Shown here piece by piece: positions 33,436 to 46,300 of a stretch of 64,000 bases of DNA. Positions within the stretch are counted from its first letter, which is position 1; the number at the start of each line of letters is the position of its first letter. The notes beneath the pieces were generated by a model, which did no database searches, was not told the origin of the DNA, and saw only the letters and a program-made list of their open reading frames with translations. Origin of the DNA: Meghimatium bilineatum (taxonomy: Eukaryota; Mollusca; Gastropoda; Stylommatophora; Philomycidae); NCBI GenBank assembly GCA_034231615.1, contig CM067309.1, positions 34,321,280 to 34,385,279 on the forward strand, in the 5' to 3' direction. The position numbers and the translations under genes are program-made.

Positions 33436-36346
33436 TTGTTAATCATCATGCCATCCTCTAAGCGTTTTCTTCGAATAATCCATTCTTCTATTCACAAAAC
33501 TTTCTCTAGTTGTCTACCTCCTGATATCTCCGACATCGCCATTGCATTTGCGTCGGACACATTCAAGAAGACCCGCTTCTCATGCCATTCTTTCTTTCTA
33601 CAGCGTTGTCTTAGTTGTAATGTTCTTCCTCGTGGCTTCGTATCGCATTTCCGTCCTCAATTAGGTAACTCCAAACCGTCATGTTTCCCGCTTTACTCGT
33701 ATCGATTGACAATATGGATTTTCTTGCATGCGTGCCGTACTGAACTGCCACTCTGACCTCCTCTCTGATTTATCCTCATCATTAGAATCACTCCGTCTAC
33801 GCCTATTAACTCTCACATCAAACGTTTTCCCTGTCTACTTTCTCGTACGCTTCATCATCCATTGCCTTAATAGCCAGTTATACACTTTTCTTAACTCTTC
33901 CCATTCACGTAAATTCTCATCCCTATTTCCTTCATCTTATGCCCCCATGTATTCATTCCTCCACCTATCAACCTATCAATTCTCATCCACCTTCTACATC
34001 TCCACCTCTTTTTCCACCTACTACTAATCTTTCCGGCACTCCTGAACCCCTCTCCTTAGATCTACCAACTAATCATCATCCTTTAGTACGTTGTATACCG
34101 CCTGATCTCCCCTTATCTGCTGATGAAATATCCGTTCTCAGCAAAGGTCTTACCTTCATCCCGCTCCGCCCCAGCTGTGATCGCTATTCCTTGGAATGTG
34201 ATGTCAATCGATTTTACCGTATTTTTCGTCTTAAACAACACTTTTATTACCACCCTTCGTCCTCTGAACCGGTTTCACTTGATGACCCTTTCTCCTCTTA
34301 CCATCATCACAAACATGATTGGACCCCCCCCTTCTTCTCCTGAAACCAAAACACTTGATGCCTACATTGACTTTACCCGTCATGCTATACAACAGTTACG
34401 TTTTCCTAAACTACGTCGCTCTAATCTCACCAGATCAGAGTCACGGGCGCTCTCCAAACTTCGCTCACGTGATGACATCGTGATTAAACCGGCTGATAAG
34501 GGTGGCACTGTAGTTGTGTGGCAGAAGGACCTATATATCAAAGAAGCCACGCGCCAGTTAGAGGACGTGGATTTCTATCGTCCCTGTGCCAAGGATCCAA
34601 TTTTAGCACATAATGATAAAGTGGACAAAACTCTTAAACAACTTATTAACAGCAATCAACTCCCCATTAGTGCCCTCAAACTTCGGATTATTAAAAGCAA
34701 TCTGGGGTCTCCTGCTCTGTATTTACTACCTAAAATACATAAACCATCTAACCCAGGTAGACCAATTGTTTCCGCCTGTTCTTGTCCAACTGAATTAATT
34801 TCTGATTTCTTAGACAGTGTCTTCCAACCTCTTGTCGCATCTCTTCCATCTTACCTAAAGGATACTAACCATGCTCTATCCATCTTTTCCTCTATTGCTC
34901 TCGATCCTCTACACACCTATCACATATTCCTTCTAGATGTTGTTTCCCTCTATACATGTATTCCTCATAATGATGGGCTTCTGGCGTTACAGTTCTTTCT
35001 TAACATCAATCCGCATAAGTCTATTGCTACTGCCGCTATTCTTCGACTGGCAGAATTAGTTCTCACCTTGAATTCTTTTGAATTCAATGGACACTTTTTT
35101 GATCAAATTAGCGGTGTAGCGATGGGTACTAAAATGGGACCTAGTTATGCCTGCCTATTTATGGGTCACCTTGAACATCTTATCTTTACCACTTTTCAGG
35201 GCCCTGTCCCTTCCATATTCCATCGCTACATAGATGATGGGTTTGGGGTTACTGATATTTCTCTTGATAACCTCAACCTTTTCATTGACTTTGTGAGTGG
35301 TTTCCATCCTGCTATTAAATTTACTTCTCTTATTTCCTCCACCTCTGTAAACTTCCTTGACATTTGTGTTTCCATAGGATCCACATCCCTTACCACTTCT
35401 ATACATTATAAGCCTACGGCCTCTCATATTTTTCTTCTTTATACATCATCTCACTCGTCATGCCCTCCCTTTCTCTCAGCTGCTTCATCTTCGCCGTCTC
35501 TGCCAAGACGATGTAGATTTTCAGGTTCAATCTCTTAAGATGCTGGATTTTTTTTGCCGTCGCTTATACCCTGATGATATCCTGTCATCAGCTTTACAAC
35601 GTGTTCTTACTATTTCCCGCTCAGTGGCCCTCGTACCATCTATTAAACATACCTCTGATCGCCCAATACTGTCTATCACTTTTCATCCTCATAATATGCC
35701 GGCACTACGTATCCTATTGCGACATTTCTCTATCCTCCAGTTAGATCCCATCTCCAGTCCTGCATTTCCCTCTCTTCCACTAGTCGCTTTTCGGAGGGAC
35801 AGAAACCTTCGGGATCTCTTAGTTCATTCTCGTCTGCGCACTTCTGCAGGTCAACTAGGAACTGTCACTTGTCATCGAAATTGTTTGACTTGCCCTTTTG
35901 TTATTCTCACTCCTATTTTACAGTTTCCTAAATCACACTTTGATATTCAGGATTCTTTTTCATGTGTGTCCCGTAACTTAATATACTCTATCATATGTAA
36001 GCGTTGTGATATGAAGTATATTGGTGAGACTGGTAGACATTTAGCTGATAGATTCGCCGAACATTTGAGAGATATCACGAATCATCGTGACTCCCCAGTG
36101 GCTAATCATTTTAACAGCCCGTCACATCATGGTAGCTCTGATGTCTCTGTAACTGGTTTGTTACATTGTTATACCGGTGACCGGCAACGTCAGTCCTTGG
36201 AATATCGTCTCATTTGTCATATGGGAGTCTTGCAACCACACGGAATTAACAATCACCGTTTTGTTTGTTACCCACCTTTTCTTTATACCCTCTACTCCCG
36301 TATTGCACTGATTCTTGTAATTATTTGTCTACGTACACTTTCGTGA
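33436..36346 (+). pseudogene. Penelope-like RT plus GIY-YIG ORF, frameshifted
   Basis: Frames shift near 33740, 33950, 34330 (at a C run) and 35480. In order: an N-terminal part with LSADEISVLSKGLTFIP; the DKGGTVVVWQKD motif (34496); PKIHKPSNPGRPIVSA (34730); RT motif A LLDVVSLYTCIP (34930); motif B GVAMGTKMGPSYA (35112); motif C RYIDD (35227) with both catalytic Asp kept; SVNFLDI (35346); then, in the next frame, TCHRNCLTCPF and the GIY-YIG segment CDMKYIGETGRHLADRFAEH (36004). All key residues are visible; only the indels break it. Confidence 0.92.
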
Positions 36347-37539
36347 ATAATTATTATTTGTGTGTTTGCCGTTCTTCTATATAATTCCTTTATGTCTTCT
36401 TTCGTTTGTGTATGTTAATATGTGATTATTTTGTACTCTGCCATTTTGTTATTGTTAAATCATTTACATATTTAGATTTTGATTTCCTCGTTTTTATTGC
36501 AGTGGTCTCTTCGATGGGTGCCCACACATGTATAGTTATTTGTATATGCATTTCGTTTTACATGGTTCTATGTATCCACACAATTACTTTGGGCCACACA
36601 TTTGTATGTATACATATGCAGTTGTTATAGTATTATCTTTATGTGAACGAACGTTTATATTTACATTAATATATGTATATGTTTCTATGTGTACGAATGT
36701 TCATGTTATTATTTATGTGAGAAAGTGTTATGTGCATGAATGTTCATATTTATGTATACATATATATATGTATATTTATGTGAGCGCTTTTTTATGTTAA
36801 TGCACGTATCTCCATTCTTTGTCAATGTGTATACCTATTCTGGTGTGAGCCCTTTCCTGTGTGTGGATACATTTACATGCCTGTGCATTTTGTGTGGGTA
36901 TCCTTCACACATCTGTGTCCATCTTGTTATGTGTTTATTTCTTGACTCTTGGTGTGTGTTTACATTTCTATGTATGTTTAGGTTTGGTTTTATATATATG
37001 TTTATGTCTATATTTGGTTTCACATTCATTCCATGCGTTTTCAAATGTTGATTCTTCTTCTATCATTCCTTCCCCAAACCCACTCACCCCACCACCACAC
37101 AACCTCATCATTACTCATCTATCATTGTCATATGCCATTCTTGTTGGCGTAGGTGACCATGGTTCCTCTGTTCACAGTATTGTTATCAGGATCGTTGTTT
37201 CCAAGCCTTGCTAGGTTGTCACATGAATATTTTCTCACGTCCCCATCTGTCTCTGTTCCCTTCAGTCTTGCCTGTTGTGACTATGTTCTTAATACCTGCC
37301 TGTCTGATAAAGTGACAAAAGGGGTATTTTTCTTTTATTATTCTTGCACTCATCTATAGTGTCTCTAATTTCCCACTTTCAGTTTGTTTATAATGAATGC
37401 ACGCATTTTCACTTTTACTAGATGCGTTGCCATCCCTGCGCTATGGAGATGGGGCTTGATGAAATATAGACATCTATTTTGTTTTTTATTTTGTCGTTTT
37501 CTGTTGTTTGTCTCTTGAAAAAGGTTCAATTTGAGCCAA
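36347..37539 (+). other. Penelope-like element 3' non-coding part
   Basis: T-rich, TG-rich DNA with several hydrophobic open frames that lack any family signature. Part of the element by position. Confidence 0.6.
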
Positions 37540-37722
37540 TACGTGGAGAATTGTCCTGTTTAGTTTTATTGTATGTTTTTTTTAAATATATTTTTATTAA
37601 TAGGCTAGGTAAGTGTTTTAGTAACCTGTTTACCTCATTTTGCGTTACTATTTGTTCATTAGGTTACTGCGGCACCATCCACTTTGTCGGACACCCTCTG
37701 ACCATTTGGTTATTTATATTTA
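37540..37722 (+). repeat. Penelope-like element right terminal repeat
   Basis: Preceded by CTTGAAAAAGGTTCAATTTG, the 3' terminal motif seen in the other Penelope-like fragments here, and matching 33135-33327. Confidence 0.88.
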
Positions 37723-37779
37723 TGGTTGAAGATATGGATGTTTAGCTGGGTTTTTTTTCTGCTGGTGGCTTCAACGTGG

Positions 37780-37905
37780 CAACTTCTACAATCCTTTTCT
37801 CAAACTCCCACCAGATGTCTTTTTTTACAGGATGTAGTCCACAAACTGGAAATGTGTTATGCCACCGTTTTATTTGTTCCAGTTGCCTGACACATCCAAC
37901 TTTGG
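37780..37905 (-). mobile_element. SINE-like family B, diverged copy
   Basis: CAAACTCCCACCAGATGTC, GATGTAGTCCACAAACTGGA and CACCGTTTTATTTG; antisense to the Penelope-like element. Confidence 0.65.
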
Positions 37906-38099
37906 TATCTCTAACCAATACATTCAGTGTTTATACCACTTCCTTTGAACAGTGAATGTCTTTAACCATATCAATAGTATAGTCGGTCAGCCGTACAAGA
38001 GAACTGATTCCTGTACCTACCCGCTGGTCACCACTATACAGCTAAACAAGATCATGGATGCTTGACCTTTTGTCACTGTTTATTATCACAGCCACAGGT

Positions 38100-38300
38100 G
38101 TCCACTAACCCTTATGGGTTTTATTAATAGTAATAATAATAAGACCCATAACCCATTAGGGTCATAGGAGTGCCACACTGGAGACAAAACCCCTCTGTTC
38201 TCAGCCATTCGGAGGAGTGTAGAAAAAAAATGCCCAGACCATTCTTTGATGTTATCAATCAAATTTAAGTAGGAAGCCAGAGGACAATTTAAAAATTCTT
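38100..38300 (-). mobile_element. LINE 3' end with (TAA)n tail
   Basis: On the minus strand the sequence ends in GGGTTATGGGTCTTATTATT. It shares the CATTCGGAGGAGTGTAGAAA and TTCTTTGATGTTATCAATC blocks with 56405-56600. Confidence 0.65.
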
Positions 38301-38517
38301 GAGACTAACAGAAATTGAACCAGTCTGTTCAACGGCACCAAATCGCCTAGCAACTATTGCACACTTCTTCCGTACTTGACTAACCACATCTCCAAAAAAA
38401 GATTCCCTTTAGTCTCAAGAATTTTTGATGTTATCAATCCAGGTTTTTTCTTTAAAAAAAAATATTATTATCAGGTGTCCAAGATATGAGAATCTGCCAA
38501 CTTACATAATTTTTTCC

Positions 38518-38672
38518 TGCCGAAGGCAGATGTGTTGGACCATTGGCGCAAATAAAACGGCAGCACAATGCATTTCCATTCTCTACTATATTCGACTGAA
38601 AATCTTGTAGAACCATTGTCCTGTTACAAGAGAAATCCAGCGGGAGTTTGAGAATGAATGCTGAAGTAGAAG
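38518..38672 (+). mobile_element. SINE-like family B copy
   Basis: GCCGAAGGCAGATGTGTTGG, GGCGCAAATAAAACGGCAG and GGAGTTTGAGAATGAATGC. Confidence 0.88.
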
Positions 38673-38744
38673 ATATTTATTTATATAATTCATGATTGTT
38701 GTTCCTTTGATTTCCAAACTTTTTTTCTGTGTTTATTCTCAAAC

Positions 38745-38960
38745 TCTTTCTGTTTAGCATCTCAGGTCTGTGCACAATGCCCTGCTTCTAGTATGCTGTG
38801 CCCATCGATGTCTTGGGTTGCCTTTAAATCTTATTACAGGAACCTTTCCCTCCATAATTAATCTTTATAAACTATTGTCTTTTCATGTGACTGAAATATG
38901 TTAGTTTGCAGTTTTTTATTGGTTTGAAGAGTCAATATTCTACGTTGATGTCTTTGTTAT
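38745..38960 (-). mobile_element. LINE-tail-like repeat G, copy 1
   Basis: Collinear with 41600-41755 (CCCATCGATGTCTTG; ATCTTATTACAGGAAC; TTTATAAACTATTGTCTTTT; ATATGTTAG). The minus strand reads LKATQDIDGHSILE, compatible with a LINE C terminus. Confidence 0.5.
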
Positions 38961-39246
38961 ACTTGAACAATTTTATTTTTTTCAATACAGTATTCAATAC
39001 AAAACCTTAATTTTGTGTTTGCCCCTTGCCAAAGATTTTTCATTTCTGGTGTTCATTGCAGATTCACTGCTGATCTTTGCACTGAACAATCACCCGCGTT
39101 GTTATTGGTTGACTCAAGATTTTCTGATCTCTGCACTGAAGAATAACCTGCAATGTTATTGGTTGACTCGAGATTTTCAATATGCAGAAAAACATGCTCC
39201 TTAAAACAACTTATTGATGTTGAAAAGGGAAACATTTACTATTTAT

Positions 39247-39425
39247 TACAGTGGAATCCCATTATAACAACTTGGTCCGGACAGACAAAAACATGTATGT
39301 AATAACAGAAATTCACTATATACAGTACAAACTATATAGAATAAATATAATTGGAAATTTTTTAATGTGTTGTTATATAGGGAAATTTGTTATAAAAAGA
39401 TGCTCTATAGAGGGATTCCACTGTA
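39247..39425 (+). mobile_element. pogo/Tigger-type MITE, complete copy
   Basis: TACAGTGGAATCCCATTATA at the left and AGAGGGATTCCACTGTA at the right, 179 bp, TA at both edges. Confidence 0.88.
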
Positions 39426-39624
39426 TTCACATTCTGTTTATATTGGACATTAGTTCCATACCCCTCTGACACTTGTGATTCAAGCTATGATATTTTTAAC
39501 CCATGTGTCTGATTCTTGACATTTAAAAACTGGTGTTTTGCCAAAATATAGCTACGGCAGACAAATGTCCATAATTGAAAATAGTGTACATCACCAAAAA
39601 GATCCTCATCAAAGCCAACTCCTG

Positions 39625-39780
39625 GAAGTGGAGTCAAGCCAATAGAGAATGAAAACTATGATTGGTTCGGCCATCCTCTACATTGAGCATGACCACAGTT
39701 CTGCCCAAGCAAGCACAGGTGCTCCAGTTGGAAATATCAGGCAAAGTCATATGTCATCAACAAATGACAACTTGTATTAA
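39625..39780 (+). repeat. Dispersed repeat E, copy 2
   Basis: Same order of blocks as 1-175. Family unknown. Confidence 0.55.
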
Positions 39781-40001
39781 AAAAACTCAGGAAGTGCTGA
39801 AAACTTATAAAAAATTACTCTGAAAGTTCTCGTAAAAATATAAAAAAAACCTTTCAGAACAGAAAACTTTATTATTTTAAATTATAATTACTCAATACAC
39901 AAAAACACCAATCAATAATTAACAATATTTGTTAAATTCTTGTCATGGATTTTTGTTTGGAAATATTCTTTAAGATCATATTGAAGAATCACTTTAAAAT
40001 T

Positions 40002-40007
40002 TTTATT
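40002..40007 (-). terminator. Candidate poly(A) signal of the GH3 gene
   Basis: AATAAA on the minus strand, 179 nt beyond the GH3 stop codon and before any recognisable repeat. Distance and strand fit a polyadenylation signal; a second AATAAA lies near 39886. Confidence 0.5.
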
Positions 40008-40185
40008 TCATACTGATAGAAGGATGTATATTGATCATGCTTGCAATTAAATTCACAGTGACAGGACAATTTTAAAGATGAATATTGCAAACAAATGGTA
40101 AAATGATAATGGAATGGTTACATTTTTAAACATGGCTAGAAATATTACAAAGGTAGGTCTTTAAAAAATGGTTGAGAATTTGATT

Positions 40186-40358
40186 TTAGGCCCTGGTGAC
40201 AATCTTCTTCTTAGCAGAAAGTAGTTTATCTTGTACTTTCTCTTGGTCCATCTCCATCTCTTGGTCACCATACACAGGAAAGTCTAAACTGAGCACATTA
40301 GATGGTGTGGTTCTATTTTGGAAAGGTTGTTGACCTCCGCAGTACAAATAAATATCAT
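40186..40358 (-). CDS. GH3 gene last exon with stop codon
   Basis: Reads DDIYLYCGGQQPFQNRTTPSNV, in which CGGQQPFQ matches the GGQQP motif at the end of beta-xylosidase-type GH3 proteins, then a charged tail ending SAKKKIVTRA and TAA. The charged tail is longer than in typical family members as I know them. Acceptor CTTACAG. Confidence 0.9.
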
Positions 40359-43300
40359 CTGTAAGGAAAAATATACATATTATAAATTTGTATAATAATC
40401 TGTTATAACTCCAAAAAATTATTTATTTTTATAATAATTTGTTAATTCTCAAATTTCACCAAAAACTTAAGATAAGGATTAATTTACTGTTAGATGTCTG
40501 GCTCTTTGATGACAAGGTACAGATCACATCTATAATAGCTAAGGTACCAGGTTCAAATCCCATCATAGGCAGGATTTAGTGTATAGTGCATCCTGAACAT
40601 TTAAAAAGCAAGGGCAAACTACTAAACACATTTATATTGCCTAGAACATTACTACAGCCAGGAAATTCTGAGCTGATAGATACATTCTGAATAGGATATG
40701 TTACTAATTTTCTTTTAGATCTCAAAAGATAATGTTTAGTTTAATCTCATTTTTTGTCTTCTTCTTCTGCGTTTGTTCTCAAACTCCAGCAAATTAGCAG
40801 GATGTAGTCTGGAGAACGGAATGTGTTGTGTCATGGTTTACAGCATTGCTGCGATATCTGCGCCTTTCGGCCTGACACATCCGACTTCAGCGTGGCTTTG
40901 GGTCACTGACCCTATATGAGATGGGACAGCCAACTCCATCCCATAACCTCCTTAGTCGCCTTTTAAGACATGCGTGGAAGGTAAACAGTGTTGCTATTCT
41001 TTGCTCCCCTTTCAGGCCCGGCAACACAGGGCAAATTTTTGGTCTAAGCAAGAACACTACAAAAAAATAATGAAAGGTGAGGTATGACAGAGATGTAATA
41101 AAGTCAACAACAGAAATTATATCACGGTATTAGAGAGATGGAATTGATAATCAATGCTGAAGAAGGCGATTTTATTCATAATCTATCATACCAGTTTGAA
41201 CTGTCCACTGCTCACTGTTCCAGTAGGCCCAATTTTCCCAAGCAAGTTCAAAATTAAGTTCTATTTGTTGTCCAGGAACTATATTGATTCGATTGAAATA
41301 AACCAGTTGTATCCGAGGTACAGGCAGGGAGTTATTTCCCCATGCAATGTAGCACTGAACAACCTGAAAACATTACAGTACTGATATTTTAGCACAGAAC
41401 AACATATAAATATTACAGTACTGATATTGTACAACTAAACAACCTGAAAACATTACAGTACTGATATTGTAGCCCTGTAACAACCTGAAAACATTACAGT
41501 ACTGATATTGTAGCCCTGTAACAACCTGAAAACATTACAGTACTGATATTGTAGCCCTGTAACAACCTGAAAACATTACAGTATTGATATCACGCTGAAA
41601 ACGTTTCCAATATCCTCTGCCCATTGATGTTTTGAGCTGTCTCTTATTCTTATAATGGGTACTTCTTCTATGATTAAAACTGATTCTTTATAAACCTTAT
41701 CATGTGTCAGAAATATGTTAGATTATGGTTTTGAAGAGCCAATACTTTACCCATGTATGTTGCAGTAACCAATAAATTGGACAGGGAGGTGAGAAAGAAG
41801 ACTGAAACATCCTGTAGGGTCATACATCTTGTTGAAAGGATCATGTAACAGATGTGTTGGTTTTGAACAAAAGCACCAGGAACAGATGGAGTGCAATACC
41901 AGGACATTAAGAAGGTAGATGATATAGCAACTCAACGAGATACAGTCAATACAAGTATAGGGCAAGCAGATGTTCCTGAAGGTTGGTCACACAGCTAACT
42001 CTCAGACCCTTGCTAGCTAGTTAGTTGTTGGATCATCGTCACTACATTCCGGACAAGTTTATAGGTGCTCAGATCTCTCCTCGAGTGTATCCGCCATTAC
42101 GCATTGACTGACCATCATTCTTTCTCGCTGACAAAATCACTTTTCTAGCGACGCCCTGCTGAAAACAGGTAGGGAATCAGAAATTCCCAAATGGTTATTG
42201 AATAATAATACACATAACGTGAGTTGTGTTGCTGGAGCCTAAAGAGCAGCAAAGAATGGCAACACTGTTTACCTTCCATGCATACCGTAAGAGTCAACTA
42301 AGGAGGTTATGAGGTGGAGTAGTCAAAGTGACCCTGAAGTGAGATGTGTGGGACTGAAAAACGAAGATATAGCAACAAAGCTGTAACCATAACACAATGC
42401 ATTCCGTTCCTTATACTACATTAGACCCAGGGTTAGCAGATAACCAAGATCCCAAATGTACCTCCACGTGGTGCACCCTGGAAACAGAAATACAGCAGCT
42501 CGAGCTGATTCTGGCCAAACCATTTGGGGATCTTGTCCGAGAAAGTGGAGGAAGCAGATGGAAAGAGATTTGAATGCATAAGAGACAGACAATACATGCA
42601 GTGACACTGTTGACACACAGTGGCGCTAGTCAGTCCAGCCCGAACATTGGAGGGTCAGCCAATGGAAAAGGCACAAAAAGGTAGATGCATGGTGAAAAAT
42701 AAGTAGATTTCATACAGAGTACAATGAAAGGGCAGAACAGGGCAGCGCAAACTGCAAATAGAAATTGAAAACGTTCCAAGGAAATAGAAACTACAAGCTT
42801 TTAGGTAGCTTTGCTCGAACGAGCATCTAGTTACCTAAAATCCTTATGGGCAGAGACCCAGACCCAATCATGGGTGCCCGGGAAAGCAAGAAGACCTGGC
42901 CTAACTCTAATGTTGAGCCTTCCTATACTGGAAACATGCTCGTGAAGAGAAAGGGTTCCGTACCCGACAGGCTCAGGCACAATAGGGACAACGATTTTAG
43001 CCCTGGCCCAACTCTACTATCAAGCTTCCTATACTGGAAATACACTTGCAGAGAGAAAGGGTTCAGTCACTCAGCTCGAGAACGCCTTGCTCCCAAACGT
43101 ATGGTATGAGACTCGAACTTAGGCAAGGGGTTCACGATGTTGGTGAACGACACCTCGACTAAGAAGGAGAAAGAGCCAGGGTTCAGCTTTTTTGATGAGT
43201 TCTTCCTCTTACGGAACCAGGCTCGCAGATGAGAAACGGTTTAGTACCCAATGGGCACAGGCACAGTACGTCCAATTACACGAGGCAAGTTCATAGACAG

Positions 43301-46300
43301 TGAAACCATGTGCGAGATAGGCGTCAACGACAATAGACTTGGTGAAGAGTCACACACCCTCGTGCCCGGCGACAGATTGATAGGCTGTCACGGAGTAGGG
43401 AACAACCTGAAATAAAGGAATGACGAAAACGGATGTGCTGGACCTCGGACGTCCAGACCACAGAGTGGCCAACCGAGGTGCAAATAACAGTTCTACTGTG
43501 GAACCTGCAGCACAACGTACTTCACGCTCCCCGGCGGAAATCACACGATATATTCGTTGTGGTTATATGAGAGCGAATGCTGAAGAAGAAGACACAATGT
43601 ATATGGCAAACTGTTGGAAAAAATAACTGCCAGATTGATAACAAACCATCTAGAAATTGAGAATATTCAACAGTGGGTAGAAACAAATTAATGATAAATA
43701 AAAACACAGCAATGTTTGCATATGGTATACAACATGAGGGAGAAACAAAATGGCACTGGCCTACAGACAAAGCCAAAAATTTATAGAGCAGTAGTACTTC
43801 CAATGCTGTTATACGCTGGTGAAACATGGATGATATATAGACAACCTGTGAGGAAGCTTCATCACTTTCATACGTCTCAGAAATGTTATGAAAATCAGAC
43901 GGCAAGAGAAGATTCAGGATACCACTGTCCTTGAAAGAGCTGGTGTCCCCATCATTTTCCTTTAGCGCTGAAGTTAGGGCAGAGATCAGATCTCTCCAAT
44001 TCAGTCTATTCAAAGCTATTCTGTGCAGTTCTTGAATAGTATGGATATTGATTGTTTTACTTTCTCTAAGTATTGTTCTTCTGAGTGTTTCTTTTGGTCT
44101 ACCCCTTGCTCTTTTGCCTATAGTTATCCATTTAAGAGATTGGTGGTCGGTGTCGCCAGCATTGAGATTATTCTGATGTAGTCACAAATATTGTTGGGCA
44201 GGTCATGTTATTATACCAGATCATTGCCAGATCATACATTGTCAAGGTGGCCAAAAAAAAGTGTTGCAAGTATTCACTAAAGACCTCACTGAATGCATTT
44301 GACATAAACCATGCTAGAAGGAAAGACGCTGCATGAGACAGAGTTACTTGGCACTTTATGGTACAAAAAGCGCATCATCTTGTGAATCATCATCATCAAG
44401 TGCCGTCTCCGCAATGAAGGTTGGCTGCAACGTATCTCCAACATCTCCTGTCTCTTGTCTTGGTGGTGCACTCTGCTAGACTGTAAACTGTCCATCGTGT
44501 AATGTTACTCTCCCACTTGTATCTCTGCCTACCTCTTGCTCGCTTCCCTTTGACTTTACCCTCAAGTAAGGTCTTCAATAGGGTGTCATGTCTTTTAATG
44601 TGTCCAAAGTATTTTATTTGCCTGACCTTTATTTCTCTGAGTAGTTCTTTCTTCATATTAAGTGTCTTTAGCACCTCTTTATTTGTTTTCTTCTCTATCT
44701 TGTGAATAGATTGTGAGAAATGCAGCAGCTCTACAGTAAATAGCTAAAAAGCCCTGAATAGATCAAATATCATCTAGAATGATCATCCCATGCTCAGCTT
44801 GTCCAAGGATCTTTGTGAGTAGCATAGGACTTGTGTGCCATCTATTAATTCATAGTCACGAACATAGCTCTAACTGTTTCTTGTTTAGGAAAAAGCGTCA
44901 CAGCCCTGGGGTCTTTCCTATATATGTTCTACTTGCCGTTCCGTTAGTCAACCAAATGTGTATAAGCTCAGTGTCCCAGTCAGTGTTGTTTGGTGAGAAC
45001 CTGAACCTATCGCTGTGGAACAGATATCGACCACAGAACACATACTCCATCGGTCTGGCAACTGTTCCTTTTGTGTTGAGTGCTGTCAGCCAACTGTGAA
45101 CTTAAACTGCACACTTGCTTGATATAGCCTAATGATGATTTAATATCATTTGTAATTGCTGTCGTTCTGTTACTGGGTCATTGCATTATATTGTTGCAAG
45201 CTTTAATCTCCAGACATGGCAACTATTAGCCATTTTGAATTTCGGCGACAAGATTTCGTTGTCTTGGATTAAAGCATGTTGTGGTGGCATTCATTAAAGC
45301 TGCTATGTCGATGTGCGGATGTGGTGTTTAAGCTAAAATTCTGGCTTAAAAGTGCTGTGAAAAGTTCTAATTGAATTTCATAGAAGCTGATGTAACATAT
45401 GGTCATCATCATCATGTGATGGACAAACAACACATATGAAGGATTCTAATCCAAAAAGGAAAAACAGTCTGGAATATTTAGTAAAAATGAACATAATTTT
45501 CCAAGCAAATGAATATCTGGAGTTCAGTTTATTTTAGCAAGATGCCACCAGCTGTGACGGAAACTGATTGTTCTATTAGTCTTTATGAAAGAAAGGAACT
45601 AATGTGTTTATATATTCTGTTGTGAAGATTATCTCAGATGAGATTCAATTGTATCTCTACTGAAGGAAAATTACCTCAGATGAGGTTCAGAACCTAATTC
45701 AATGAGGTTAAATTATGTCTCTAGTGAAGAAAGAATTTATTTTTTTCATTTAAAGAATGAAAGTAATTTCAAGTTCTCCTCTTGAAGAAATTAAATTATA
45801 TTATGAAATAAAACATGAATCTCTTACATCGTCCAAGTAACATAACATGAATCTCTTACATCGTTCAAGTAACATAACATGAATCTCTTACATCGTTCAA
45901 GTAACATAACATGAAACTCTTACATCGTTCATGAAACTCTTACCTCATCTGAACTATAATTTCCAACATTAGAGAGGATGACCCAAACAGAAACATTCTG
46001 TTTTGGCTTTTCATAATACATCACAACCAATACGTCGTAACTGAAGTTAGTGTAGGACAAACCATATCCAAATGGATAGAGTGGTTCAGTATCCATGTAC
46101 CGGTAAGTTCTTCCAACCATTGAGTAGTTCACCATAGGTGGGATCTATAAGAGAAATTTCTCAACATCAAATACAAATATAATAACAAAGAAGCTTGTTG
46201 ATAAACAAAGAAAGAGAGATACATTTTTTGAGTGACAAGGGAGAGGGATAAGCTTGTTGACAGACAAGTCAGAAAGATAAGTTTGTTGACAGACAAGGGA

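Larger units (their letters stand above)
33056..37724 (+). mobile_element. Penelope-like element with terminal repeats, full-length but inactive
   Basis: Penelope-like elements combine a telomerase-related reverse transcriptase with a GIY-YIG endonuclease. Here the coding region (33436-36346) lies between direct terminal repeats 33135-33327 and 37540-37722 that share TACGTGGAGAATTGTCCTGT, TTAGTTTTATTGTATG, GGTTACTGCGGCACCATCCA and TTTGTCGGACACCCTCTGAC. Before the left repeat, 33056-33126 is an inverted fragment of the same repeat (GTCAGAGGGTGTCCGACAAA; CATACAATAAAACTAAACAG), a classic feature of the group. Several frameshifts disable the ORF. The 1.2 kb after the GIY-YIG domain is non-coding. 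Confidence 0.9.

Noticed and set aside
36406..37359. Several 60-117-codon plus-strand frames after the GIY-YIG domain
   Set aside because: Hydrophobic, low-complexity translations of T-rich DNA inside the 3' part of the Penelope-like element; no motif.
42416..42618. Minus-strand frames of 61 and 66 codons
   Set aside because: No family match, overlapping frames of equal quality, located in a GH3 intron next to a SINE.
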